From Stenogyne calaminthoides (lineage: Eukaryota > Streptophyta > Magnoliopsida > Lamiales > Lamiaceae), in the NCBI GenBank assembly GCA_037126765.1, contig JBBCBC010000033.1, positions 10,244,085-10,308,084 of the forward strand: 64,000 bases of DNA. The letters are read 5' to 3'. The notes under the pieces are model-generated. The model did no database searches and was not told where the DNA came from. It was given only the letters and a program-made list of their open reading frames with translations. Shown here piece after piece: positions 32,477 to 44,200 of this stretch; the stretch's first letter is position 1; each line of letters begins with the position of its first letter. The position numbers and the translations under genes were made by a program.

Positions 32477-33654
32477 TCACTTGGTAGGGGGTATGAAATT
32501 AATATGAGATAAAGATGATATGTATAATATAACACGGGATGGTAGTATTATGTCGTTTGGTACAACGTAATATGGGTGGTAACATAAAATTAGTGATCCA
32601 CTTGGTAGGGGGTAATAAATCTGTATAAAATTAGTATGGTGCTTCGTAGGGGGTAATAAACTTGTATAAAATTGAAATTTGATGGAAAATACTAATTTAC
32701 CCCTGAACTAAGTTTATATAAAATGAAATCCCCATTCCCTGTTCATCATTACAGCCGACTTTCTCCACCCAAATTGACTTTAGTTCTAGGGTTTCCTTTC
32801 ATCGCGATTTTGGGCATAAACACGGCCATTTTTTACTGTTCTTTCATGGTTTCCACATCAAGGCTGCCAATTTTGGGTATTTGTCTAGTCCGCCTCTCCA
32901 TTTTGGCACCCAAAACTACATTCGACAACATTCGGGTAAGTAAGCATCGAATCTCCATGTGTAGTTTAGTGTTTTGGTTTATCACGATATTGTATTTTGG
33001 GCTTATTTATTGAAGAACTAATTGAATCTGCCCAATGGAAGAACTAATCGAACTAACCACACATAAATTAGCCCCAATTTAAGAACAGCCATCACACAAA
33101 CGATGTATGAATTTTCATAGCTCATGAACCCTAGAAATTCGGATGTGTCGCATGTGTAGAGGAGAGAAGAACAGTATCTAACCCAAAAAAAAAAAAAAAA
33201 CTACAGCATACCTTGGTAGATGAAACAAAAAATAAGGTCGTGATGGTGCGGATTTATCAACAAAATGCCACCATACGCCGCAGTACGCCGTTTCTTCGAG
33301 CTTCAAAAGGGGTTGCGTCCCATTTTCGCCACACCAGAATGAAGAACAATACATGACGTGAGAGAGAGAGAGAGAAGCGTGAATAATGTGGAATGAATTA
33401 CAAAAAACAGATAAAGCAGAGGGGCAAATTACCAACAAAAAATACTGTGGAACCCTTACTCACCGAAGACCTTGGGGGGGAAGGTGATAAATTGTCAGTG
33501 GAGGAACGGTGAAATGGACGTAATAAGGTGCGGGGCGGCGGTAATAATTTTGGATCCTGCATAAATTAGTATACCCGTATTACTAGCTACCAAATGACCC
33601 ACTATTTTATTACTTGCAACTGTTACACCCATATTACTAGCTACCAAATGGGCC
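32477..33654. mobile_element. Probable non-autonomous PIF/Harbinger element
   Basis: TTA flanks both ends (32474-32476 and 33655-33657). The right end, read inward on the minus strand, is GGCCCATTTGGTAGCTAGTA; the left reads TCACTTGGTAGGGGGTATGA, sharing TTGGTAG. Sub-terminal copies of (C/A)TTTGGTAG(C/G) with TAATATGGGTG follow on both sides. The target TTA and GGCCCATTTGG-like end suit PIF/Harbinger. A plus-strand frame at 32723-33013 (96 codons) matches no transposase known to me. A GA microsatellite lies at 33361-33376. Confidence 0.45.
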
Positions 33655-33806
33655 TTAAAGTAAGTGCATAATACTTTAGGCATAGACAAGGGTACAGAGA
33701 CACGAATTTTAAAAAATACCGAGTAAGATATGCAATAGTGTGATCATAATTTTTTAAATTGTTTTATATTTTTATTATAAATAAATAATTCCATAAAACA
33801 TCAGTT

Positions 33807-34126
33807 ACTAGGGGGTGTTTGCAAAAAATATAGCTCTGAAGAATTAATTAAAATTAGTGATTATGGCAAAAGTTATTAGTAGTAGAAGTTGATAGTGTTT
33901 GTAAAAAAAATCAAAGAAAATTTGATAGTGTTTGCAAAAAAAATTAAAAGTATTTAAAAAAGATTAATAAGTTACTAAAGACACCCTCTTTGAAGCTTTT
34001 TAGCTTATAACTTAATTTAGAGAGCTTTTTTAATCTAATAAAAAAGAAATAAAACACTTTAAATTATCTCTGCACACAATTTTAAGTGATTATAATCACT
34101 TATAATTTTTTGCACACACCCAAATA
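33807..34126. mobile_element. Possible MITE with GGGTGTNTGCAAAAAAT ends
   Basis: The left end GGGGGTGTTTGCAAAAAATA pairs with the right end, which reads TTGGGTGTGTGCAAAAAATT on the other strand. The inside is AT-rich with two further copies of GATAGTGTTTG(T/C)AAAAAAA. No target duplication was confirmed, so the superfamily is open (hAT is possible). Confidence 0.4.
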
Positions 34127-34511
34127 GATGAGATATCAAATTAATCTTATATGCATAAAGAAACAGAAAAGCATAAATGAAATAGCACATACATTAACAT
34201 GAAAAAAATTCAGAATTCTGAAACATATATATAATGTTCAATTCTTAGTTAAAAATCTAAAGGGAATGAAGAATTAGCTATTAATTTGAGATGAAACTGC
34301 CCTCAAGGCAATAAGATTTGATGCTCAATGAGTGAGGACCCACTGATAAGTGTGATGTGAGTGATGGAGAGAACGAACACGAAAACATCATAGTTGAGAA
34401 AGACAAATAAATATAGTCGATATGTCTAAACTGTACATGGACTATAAGGTTAATTTTTAATATACTATAAATTTATTCAAGGTCAAGAAGTTATTAATTT
34501 TGCAAATTTGA
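34127..34511. other. Intergenic sequence, nothing recognised
   Basis: AT-rich sequence without coding frames or repeat ends, up to the target duplication of solo LTR B. Confidence 0.5.
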
Positions 34512-34516
34512 CCATG

Positions 34517-35952
34517 CGTTGGGAAATTTATAGTGTTAATGAAAGTTCCAAACACACATGTAATAAGACAAGTCGAACATGTTAATCGACAGATGAATCT
34601 GATAGGATACCAGTTGAATCTGTTAGACAGCTGATGTGTTAGAATATGTCATATATTGAGGGGGAAGTCAATATATTAGTCTAAGTGTAAAGAAGATCAG
34701 TAAACCAGAAGATCAGTAAACCAGAAGATCAAAAGACTCGAAGATACCAAGACATTGAAGACCAGCAGAAGATCTGTCTAGTAAAGATATCAGTAGAGTT
34801 TTATGATTATTGCTAAGTCAATTTTATCAGACTCCAGATCAGATCAGCTGACGAACTGATGAGATGGTACGAGGACAGTTGACTCCTTAAGAGTCAAGCT
34901 CAAGTCAGAAACACATAAAGAATGTATGTCAAGCCATATAAAGATCTGACCAGAGTAATGTGAAGAAAAGGTTCTGATAAAAGCCGTTTTAGTGTACTTG
35001 TCAACCAATCAGAGGTCTACACGTATTTACTTGGACTGAAAAAGCAAGATATGAAGTATCAGGGTCAAACAACTAGAAAAGACAAAGTTGTACGCTCTAG
35101 GCATGGTTGTCCCTGCAAACATCACTTCATACCTGCCCTCCTACCAAAAATAGACTGAGATTCAAATTTATCTCAAACGTCTCTTTGATCTACCTCTATA
35201 AATAAGGTTGAACCCCTTCAGATTTCATTACGGAAATTATCAAGTATTCAAGTTATCAAACAATTTCCGCGAAGAATACTCAAGCAAAACTCAAGATTAT
35301 TAATTTATTAGTATTCATCTCATTCCATTTAGCCGAAATATAGATATTTCTTAGTTGGAAAACAAAAAACAAACCCCCACTAAACACAACTTGTTAGAAA
35401 AGTTTGTAGGCAAGTTTGTGAGTTAGTTCATGTAGCTTGCACTATGGGATAGAGTGAGAACTTTGTAAATATCTGATTGTATTGTGTGTCTAATACAAAA
35501 AACTAAGGTGTTTGTTAGTGATCCCTTGCTGATAGGGAAGAGTGGGCGTAGGAGAAGTTCTCTGAACCACTATAAAAATCGTGTATTGTTATCTACTTTA
35601 CACTTGCACTGCACCCTTAAAACAACATGCATTACTTATGCAGATCAGATTAGACCTCAAGTCTACCGGCCAGATCAGTCTGACCTTCTGTCAGCTGATC
35701 TAGGGAAAAACTTGAGTAGTTTGTAAAAGGTTTTCACACGGTTAAAAACTTTCTTCCACCATCAGCTAATTTGATAGACGTCCAATTGATAAGTTTCCCA
35801 GCTGTCAGTTGGTTGGATATCAAATCAGGGTGATATCACTTCACACTCTACAACATTTATCTACTATCACACGATGTACACGTAAAAAGTTTGAAAGTCT
35901 ATTCGCCCCTCCCCTCTAGACTTTCCATCACGAAACCCGTTCGGGACCTAAT
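34517..35952 (+). repeat. Solo LTR B (Sirevirus-like Copia)
   Basis: CCATG flanks both ends (34512-34516 and 35953-35957). The 1436-bp sequence aligns with LTR C from its first bases (GGGAAATTTATAG against GGAAAATTTGTAG, then GATGAAAGTTCC-like) to its last (AACCCGTTCGGGACCTA). Its terminal bases have decayed from TG...CA to CG...AT, so it is older than LTR C. A TATA box TATAAATAA lies at 35197-35205. GATCAG words are frequent. No interior remains. Confidence 0.85.
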
Positions 35953-35957
35953 CCATG

Positions 35958-36168
35958 CTCGCATTTCATTCGTGTCCGCCACACTGTTCAGCCGTGTCCG
36001 ATATATTATCTAATATTATTATTTTCTTTTTTAATTATGACATGCCACGTGACTTATCGGGTTTATCCCACCCGTATCCACATAACCAAGTATTCACGTA
36101 GTATGTGATACTGCATCATTCAATTTTTTCGAAGTAGCCGTGCATTCCAAGTCCAAAGTGAACTAACT
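35958..36168. other. Short spacer between solo LTR B and element E
   Basis: No feature recognised. CTAAC at 36164-36168 is the expected target duplication of element E, whose other end is outside the window. Confidence 0.45.
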
Positions 36169-37752
36169 GTTGGAATTTAGAGGCACGTAAACACGTAATA
36201 CATGCGCGGCGAAGTTAAACAGTTCACCAATAACGAACATATAGTTGCATAATCAAATACATGTAAATATAAAGAGAAACCTTACAGTAAATCGTACGCA
36301 TATTTCTCTACTATGGTATCGACGTAATCCCCAATCACGGACTTGCACGAATTTGCCAGCGTTGAATCCCTGATGAATTTGCTAAAAATTCTAACTCTAG
36401 ATCTTATGGAGAGAATAATGAATTAACGTTGTTTGTGAATTCCCAAGAGCTCATATATATATGGGAGGCCCAGCATAAATCTTAAGCTAACTTGATTAGG
36501 AAATAAAATCCCTAATCTTATAAAATAAATCTCTTAGATTTATTTTCCATATATAAAATTTCTACAGATTTAATTCCCATGTATATCAAATCTCTATGGA
36601 TTTGATTCCATATATATTAAATCCTATAATAATATTCCATATATTATTATTGGGAATCCTATTTTATTAAATCCAATTTAATTAAATATTAATAATAATT
36701 AATTCTAAATTAATCTATTATTAATTAATTCTCCATAAATTAAATATTAAATCAAATTTAACATTTAATCAACCAACTATAATCCGTAAAAGGGAACTAC
36801 TTGTTGTGTGACCATGGGCCCTCATATATCGAGTGATTAGTCAAACTAACGGTCTTAATTGAACCCTAGACAATAAATCACACATTCTCAATATATGAGG
36901 TACGTTGCGAGAAATATGCAACTACCTGTAACTGAAACATGGGCTATTACAATTTCCTCCTTTCATTCGCGAATACTCGATTAAGTCTTGAACATGATGA
37001 AGTGTCTATTCAAATAACTTAATCATATTATCTCTAATCACTAATTGATCATGTATTTCATACTTAGCCACAAAGTCTAAGTTGACGTGCATCGGCCGAT
37101 GACTTTGATCCAATTATGATGAGAAGATGAGTATTCTCTCTAAATCCACATTGAGGAATGAATCCTATTATTGGCTCAACTACCACGCACATGCATTTCA
37201 TGATGAACCCAATCCAAGCCATATCTACCCATAGACGGGTGCAAGCGTCGGTCATGGTCAAAGTTAATCACTCCACACATGTCGTGCGTATTGACCTCAA
37301 GTCAAAGGAGTATCGCATCGCTCCCACTAACCGAGACACCCGTAGACACATATAGTGGAAATACATCAAACGGTTTCTCGGATGGGTATACCAATACCCT
37401 CTAAGGTATTTGTGCATCCATCATGAGATACCTAGTATCTCGTAGTAAGTGAGATCTTACTACACTCTATTAGAGTATGATGCAGATCGCACTACAATCT
37501 CCATTGCATCATCAATATCCCATTCTTGATGATCCTTGATCGGGGCTATTTGAGAATCATGCTTAAGTCATTTGAGTTCTCACAACCTCAATGATAACAA
37601 TTGTATGAATAAATGCAAACAATGAAACATAATATTCAAACAAGTGTATTGCCATACATTAATATTAAGTGAACTATAATGTTAAATCAAACTGAATATC
37701 ATCGAGTATTATGTCCTTACAATAGATTGTCTCTAGGACACTAACACTAACA
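36169..37752 (-). repeat. 3' LTR of Copia element E
   Basis: On the minus strand the 1584-bp LTR opens TGTTAGTGTTAGTGTCC and closes TAAATTCCAACA. The same family occurs as the split LTR at 4461-4664 and 6365-6396. Short plus and minus open frames within it are not genes. The minus-strand TATA-like TATATAT...GAGCTC region lies near 36455. Confidence 0.85.
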
Positions 37753-37765
37753 ATCTCCCACTTGG
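37753..37765 (-). promoter_or_regulatory. Polypurine tract of Copia element E
   Basis: On the minus strand AAGTGGGAGAT directly precedes the LTR start TGTTAGTG. This is the standard plant Copia plus-strand primer site and fixes the LTR edge. Confidence 0.85.
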
Positions 37766-39300
37766 ACTAGAGTCAATCACCTACATGTCTAACCCCTAGA
37801 CCATCAAATGTCTAGTGTGTACATGAACACTCAGTGTTTTGGTGAAATGATTTTCCAAATTAAATATGTGGGAATACATTTTAATTCTATTTCTCCTATC
37901 CTTATGATCTCTCAGATCAAGTGATAAGTCTAGGTACATGCTTGTTCCTGTTTGCTGATCTCGGTTCTTTTGCTTGCGCAATCGCACCAACGTTGTCTAA
38001 TACAACTCTATTAGACAACTGGCACTTGGAACTGCCCCTAGTTCTCTTAAGAACTTATAAAATCCAGACGACCTCCTTGAGGCTTCTGATACAGCAATGT
38101 ACTCAACTTCGGTTGTTGAATTTGCGGTCCTTTTGCTTAGAACTATTCCAACTGACCGCCTCATTATTGAGAGTGAAACGTAACCTGACTGTGATTTGTA
38201 ATCATCACAATCGGGATAGAGACTTGTGTCAGCTTAACCAGTCACTACTAGTTCTGACTGTCCACCATAAACAAGAAAACATTCTTTAGTTCGTCTGAGA
38301 TACTTCAGAATGGTCTTGACGGTAATCTAGTGAGACTCACCCAGATTCTGTTGGTATCTACCAGTGATGTTGATATATCGTAGGCCACGTTTGGCCTAGT
38401 GCAAGTCATGGCGTACATGATTGACCTAATTGCATATGCATATGGGACATCTTTCATGTGCTTGATATCAACTTCAACAGAAGGACAATCCTTCTTTGAT
38501 AGCTTTATCCCATGATTTGCCGATAGGGATCCTCTCTTAGAGTTCTCCATTGCAAAATACTTCAACACCTTGTCTACATAGGTGGACTATGACAACCCCA
38601 ACATCCTCTTGGATCTATCCTTGTGGATCTTGATCCCTAGGATGTAGCAGGCTTCACCAAGACGCTTCATCATGAAGGTCTTTAAAAACAAATCTTTAAC
38701 GGACTGCATTAACGGGTTATTGTTTCCTAAAATCAATATGTCATCGACATACTCTATTATGAAAATAATATTCTTCCCGCTGCATTTACAATAAACGTAA
38801 GGATCTTCCAAATTTCTGATGAAGTCAAAAGAACTTGATAGCTTCATCAAATCAGATATTCCAACTCCTAGAAGCTTGCTTCAATCCATAAATAGATATC
38901 TTTAGCTTGCATACTAGATTAGAATTTGACTTAGATGTAAAACCTTGAGTCATAAACACTTCCTTTTCAATGTTTCCATTGAGGAAAGTTGTTTTGACAT
39001 CCATCTGCCAAATCTCTTAATCATAGTGTGCTGCTATCACAAGTAAAATTCGAATGGACTTGATCTTTGCAACTGGTGAGAAAGTCTTATCATAGTCAAT
39101 GCCTTCGCGTTGACTGTAACCCTTCGCCACCAACCTAGCTTTGTAGGTTTGTACTTTGCCATTTGCATCGGTCTCTCACTTGAGGACCCATTTGCAACAT
39201 ATGGGTCTAACCCCTTTAGGAAACTCAACCAAGTCCTAGACTTAATTGGTGTACATCGAGTCCATCTCAGATTTCATGGCTTCATGCCAGTTCCCTGAAT
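37766..39300 (-). pseudogene. Copia E reverse transcriptase and RNase H, broken
   Basis: Read on the minus strand from about 39300, pieces of RVT_2 appear: YKARLVAKGYSQREGIDYDKT (about 39150-39090), WQMDVKTTFLNG (about 39010-38975), YGLKQASRSWN and the catalytic EYVDDILILGN (about 38757-38725). Then come the connection (ACYILGIKIHKD) and RNase H (TTEVEYIAVSEASRRS near 38110-38065). At least six stops or frameshifts separate the pieces, including near 39225, 38870, 38585 and 38010. Motif order is complete, so this is an old full copy, not a chimera. Confidence 0.85.
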
Positions 39301-40700
39301 CAATATCTGATATTGCTTTAGAATAAGTATTAGGATTGTCCTTATCCGGTATGTCCATATTATCGAGTTCCTCATTGACTTACAGAGCTGTGGTTGTGCA
39401 GGCTGTACATTCTGACCGTGAAAAATTTATGGTGCATCGATTTCATCAATGTCTGGAGAGTCCTCAAGAGCTTCATTTTCATATGCCTCTTGGGCAGGAG
39501 TTTGAACTATGTTGTTCTCATTCAGCCCACTTGGAGGTTCTTGCACTGGCAAGCATACTCCAATTACGCTTCCACAGACTGAAAGACGATCACCTAGTGA
39601 AAGACTCCCACTGTGAAAGTTGCTGAATGCTCCCACTGATTCCTTGTTATGTTGCTTTGACAATTTATCAGTCTCTTTGTTAATTTGTGGTTCTTGAATT
39701 TCTTCAAATTCTATCAGCTTACGACCTTGTTCCTTAAAGACATAGTCTTCTTCGAGGAGCTTGGTCTACCTAGAAACAATCACTGATTATTTCTCAGGTA
39801 GATAGAAGCAATATCCTTTAATTTCCTTAGGATATCCCACAAAGTAACCCTTTTCACCTTTGGATTCCAACTTGTCTGTAAGCATCTTTTCAACAATCAC
39901 GGGGCAACCCCATGTTTGATATGTGTAAATGTTGGCTTCTTGCCACACCATAGTTCATATGGTGTATGCTCAACCGATCTAGATTGAATCCTAGTCAGAA
40001 TGTAAATTGAGGTTTGTAATGCATATCCCCATAAGAATGTAGGAAGAGAGGAAAAGCTCATCATGGAACTCACCATGTCTAACAAGGTTCAGTTTATCCT
40101 CTTGGACACACCGTTCATCTGAGGTGTTTCGGGAGAAGTCCATTGTAACTTTAAGTAATCAGTGAATTCATGGCTAAGGTATTCACTTCATCGATCTGAT
40201 CGAAGAGTCTTGATACTCTTACAAAGTTGCTTCTCTACTTCAGCCTTAAACTCTTTGAATTTCTCAAAAGATTCGGATTTGTGTTTCATAAGATATATGT
40301 ATCCGTATCTTGAGAAATCATCAGTAAAAGTGATGAAGTATCCGAAGTGACCCCTAGCTAGAGTGGACAATGGTCCACAAACATCATTGTAGATAAACTC
40401 TAGAGCTTCTTTGGCATGCACCCCTTTCTCATAAAGGGTTTATCGATCATCTTGCCCATGAGACAAGATTCGCAATCTCCATAAGACTCAAAGTCAAATG
40501 GGGTTAAGTAGTCTAACTTTCTTAACCTTGCAATTCCTTTCTCGTTTACATGATCAAGTCTACAGTGCCAAAGTAAGTCAGGTTTTCATGATTACTAAGT
40601 TTGAGTCTATTACTTTGTATATTAAGAATCCTCATATCCACAATGCAACAAATATATATATTGCGAGTAATAGAAAAGAACTAGATGACAATCATTAAGT
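39301..40700 (-). pseudogene. Copia E integrase, broken
   Basis: The minus strand carries the pre-integrase motif (LWHCRLDHVNEKG, CESCLMGKM; about 40580-40440), the integrase core starting YNDVCGPLSTLARG (about 40395) with the second Asp in KTLRSDR (about 40200), the Glu region (MNGVSKRINRTLLDM, with Ser-Lys where the family has Ala-Glu) and the conserved HTPYELWCGKKPTFTH (about 39970-39910). The catalytic Glu seems replaced by Lys in this copy. Stops at about 40190 and 40430 and a frameshift break the frame. The stretch 39301-39890 is the poorly conserved C-terminal linker. Confidence 0.75.
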
Positions 40701-41284
40701 TCTAATCTAATACCAAAAAAGGTAAGTCTAACACATAAGTCCCCACACGTTCAGGAGCAACCCACCCTAACTGTCATATGACATATGAGCCCTTTCACAT
40801 TTGTGCAAATGTGAGATCCAAATCCGGTATCCAATACCAACCAGTTAGCGCTATTAGTGGACATGTTTATCTTAATAACAAACATACATGTTCTAGTGCT
40901 AGAAGCACCTAGTGCCTTCTTTACTGCAACCAAAACCTTATAGCCCTTCTTCCAGTGCCCTCTTCTACTTATAGTAGAGGCACATGTCCTTGTGTATCCG
41001 CTCCTTCTTTTGAATACCATCTTAGTAATAGTGAACTCAAAAGTTTTGAGCACGTTGTGAAGTTCAGGCATGGTCCCATCCGTCTTATTCATATTGTAGT
41101 TCACAATGAAGCTAAAATATGAATCCGAGAGCGACTAGAGGATAACATAAATGAAAAACGTCGGTCTTTTAGCTCAAAGCCTAAATTACCAAGTTTCTCA
41201 ATTAGGTCTATCATCTTGAGCACATGAGGTGTAACATTTCCCTTTTCAGCTAACCGTCATCTGAACAGATCTCTCATCATTTCT
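40701..41284 (-). pseudogene. Copia E gag C-terminus and protease, truncated
   Basis: The minus strand shows the end of the gag domain (VLKMIDLIEKLGNLG near 41225-41180; NYNMNKTDGTMPELHNVLKT, about 41104-41045), a Lys-rich linker where the zinc knuckle has been lost or deleted, and the protease site region (WLVLDTGFGSHICTNVKGL, about 40850-40795). The N-terminal half of gag is cut off by the LTR beginning at 41285. Confidence 0.8.
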
Positions 41285-42807
41285 TGTTGGAAAATTTGTA
41301 GTTTCGATGAAAGTTCCAAAACAGATAATGTAATGGGACCAGTCAGACCTGTTAGTTGACTGATGATCTAGGTAGCAGATAGGATGACCAACTGAAATGT
41401 ATAGACAGTTGAAGTAACATATATGTCACATATTGAGGGGGAACTCAATATGTATAGATTAAGTCTTGAAGATCAGAAGATCAGTTTACTCGAAGATCAG
41501 ATATGCTGAAGATCTGATGATTGAAGCAGATAAGCCGAGAATCACATAAGCAGAAGAGTTCAAGACAGAAGACCATCCAGAAGACCTACATCAGATGACA
41601 ACAAGAAAAGGTCAGTAAGTTGTGCTAAGACAACTTACGAACAGAAGACCTAAATCAGGTAGACAGATCAGTGTTCGATTTGATCTGTGTCAACTCCATC
41701 AGGTAACTACTTCATTGTTACCTAGTACGAGGAAAGTGTTCAGACAAGAAGAATGTCAACCTTGTTGCTTATTCAAGTGCTGGGAATCGTACTTGATAGC
41801 CAATGAGAAGTTGACAATGCACGTACGGAGTACTGACAGTCTGCAGAAAAGTGGTTCGGTGTCAAACGGCTAGAAAGGACAAGCTTGCATGCTTTCACCA
41901 TCCGCCACGCCAAATCCGCCATCTGGAGACCTACCTAAAATAGACCGAAATTCGAATTGCTCTCCAACGGCTAGTTCGATTTCGTGCCTATAAATATGGG
42001 ATCATACCTTCATAGTAAGGTTACGGAAATTATCATCAAGCTCAAGCACAAACAAATTTCCGCACGAAGAACACAAACTCAAGATTTATTCTTAAGTGTT
42101 CATCCCATTGTTCTTAGCATAGAATACTTATCCTCCAACCTTAGGCTACATAGAAGATAGGATAGTATTCCAGTTGGAACATCACAAATCTTTTACACAA
42201 ACAAAGTTAGGTTAAGTTTGTTATAACAAGATTTCAGTCTAGGGTTTCTAGATCTAATTTCTGGGATTGGTTGAGTGAGAACTCGTGAAACATCTGTTGT
42301 TATGTTATATCGTGTTGGACTAACACATTAAACTAAGTCCAGTTGGTTAAGTTGATGCCCCTGCTGATAGGGAAGAGTGGACGTAGGACGAGTTGTCCGA
42401 ACCACTATAAATCTGTGTGCCTTTACTTTTCTTTACACTTATCTACACACTACTTTTTTATCTCTGATGCATATTCTCAGACCGGATCGACTAGCAGATC
42501 AAGCTTCTGATCTGATCAGTTTGACACCTTTGTCATCTGATCTGAACCAGATTGGTCAGAATCTTTATTTGAGTAAAACTGGTTTTCACACGGGTTAACT
42601 AATCTTCCGCACCATCAGTTAAACTGATAGACGCTGAACTGCTCTAGTTCATATAGATCAGTAAGTCGGATATCAGTCCATACTGGTTCACATCGCACTC
42701 TGATCAGACATACTTGCATATCACACTTGATCCACAAAAAAATTTAGAAGTCTATTCACCCTCCTCTCTAGACTTCCACCCTCACTGAAACCCGTTCGGG
42801 ACCTACA
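41285..42807 (+). repeat. 5' LTR of Sirevirus-like element C
   Basis: The 1523-bp LTR opens TGTTGGAAAATTTGTAG and ends CGTTCGGGACCTACA, two bases before the primer binding site. A TATA box (TATAAATAT) lies at 41989-41997, with transcription expected about 30 bp later. It is related to solo LTRs A and B. GATCAG and CAGATC words are frequent in the upstream half. Confidence 0.9.
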
Positions 42808-42809
42808 AG

Positions 42810-42821
42810 TGGTATCAGAGC
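42810..42821 (+). promoter_or_regulatory. Primer binding site of element C
   Basis: TGGTATCAGAGC, complementary to the 3' end of initiator methionine tRNA, stands two bases after the LTR. It confirms orientation and the LTR edge. Confidence 0.92.
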
Positions 42822-42943
42822 ATTGGTTCTTCCGACCACTGGCTTTGAATATCATTGGTTCTTGAGGAAGAACTTTTGTGGTCACTTGAACTGATCTTTG
42901 AAAACCGTTTTTAAAACTCATAGTTTTCAAAATCACCACAAAC

Positions 42944-44200
42944 ATGGATAACACTTCAGGTATGCATCATAATCTACCCATGTTTTATGTTGATGAGTAT
43001 GCAAATTGGTCTATTGACATGAAAGACCATCTGGGAGTGATAAGCAACAGAATGGATGAGATTCTTGAGATAGGACCGATTATCATCTATCACTATAACC
43101 CAGCTGAGGCAAGAGAACGAGATCCTACTCAACCAGTTGGAGCAAGAATCAGAAAGAGTCCCTCTCTGATGGATGCAGATGAGAGGAAATTGTCTAATCT
43201 GGATACTGCTGCCAGACATCTCATCATGAAAACTATGGATGCTACTACACGCGAGAAAGTGAAGTACCTGAAGACAGCTAAGGAAGTTTGGGATACACTT
43301 GCTAAAATCTGCAGAGGAAATGAACAGATTAAGGACAACAAACTGCAAGCTGAGCTGGTGGTATTTGAGAAACTCAAGATGCTACCAAATGAAACAGTTG
43401 ATCAATTTGATGGAAGGATCACTCGAGGAGTCAACCGACTTCGTGATCTAGGACGAGTAATGTCAAACATGGATATCAACTACAAGATTCTCAGATCGTT
43501 GACCAAGAAATGGGATACAAAGGTGACCGTGATTAAGGATTGTCAAGATATTGCTACCATGAAGCCAAATGATCTAATCTTCAGTTTGAAAGCCCAAGAG
43601 TTCGACCTGATTGAGAGAGGACAAGGATCAGATGATGTCCCTGCTGAAGCTGCTGCAAACTCAGCTAAATCTGTTGCATTCCATGCAACCAGTAGCAGTT
43701 CACGAATTGTTGAACCAGTTGGAAACATCATTAGCCAGGTCGAACAGATTGCACTACTAACGAGAAAACTTGAACGAACAAATGTTCAGATGAGCAAGTA
43801 CAGAAAGTTTTATGACGACTATCGACGAAGCAGAGGAAGAGATCGAAGATCTTCTGAAAGATCAGAAGAAAGATATCGTTCTTTAGATGATAGGGATAAT
43901 AGAAGAGATGACCGAAAAGACAATCACAGAAATGAAAGGAAAGATGATCATAGAGAGGATCACAGAGATAACAGATGAGATGAGAGATCAGATAAGAAAG
44001 GTTCTGATTACAGACAAGGTGGAAAGTCTCTTGACAGATCGTACCGAAGAAATGATTCACCTAACAGAGGAAATTCTGGAGAATCAAGAGTTTGTTACAA
44101 CTATCAGAAACCAGGTCACTACAGTGCTGATTGCCCCAACCTGACTCCAAAGGAGAGAGAGGAAAAGCAAAACAGAAGAGAACAAAGGTTCTGAGACAGA
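42944..44200 (+). pseudogene. Element C gag with Arg-rich region and damaged zinc knuckle
   Basis: From ATG at 42944 a 344-codon frame covers the gag capsid domain (UBN2 type: NWSIDMKDHL, AKEVWDTLAKICRGN, KMLPNETVDQFDGRI) followed by a basic Arg/Asp-rich region (RRSRGRDRRSSERSEERYR). TGA at 43976-43978 ends it, but the same frame continues as gag to a zinc knuckle at about 44094-44138. There the second cysteine is tyrosine (CYNYQKPGHYSADC), from a single G-to-A change. Another TGA follows at about 44192. Gag would form the particle shell and bind RNA; this copy should fail at both. Confidence 0.88.

Larger units (their letters stand above)
36169..41284 (-). mobile_element. Copia element E, 3' portion, interrupted by element C
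   Basis: A minus-strand Copia element with its 3' LTR (36169-37752), polypurine tract, RNase H, RT, integrase, protease and the end of gag in reverse order. It stops mid-gag at 41284, where the 5' LTR of Sirevirus-like element C starts, so its missing 5' part should lie beyond the 3' end of C outside the window. Coding regions are heavily decayed. Confidence 0.85.

Noticed and set aside
37064..37355. Short frames on both strands in the element E LTR
   Set aside because: LTRs do not normally code, the frames are under 70 codons and are broken in the related LTR at 4461-4664.
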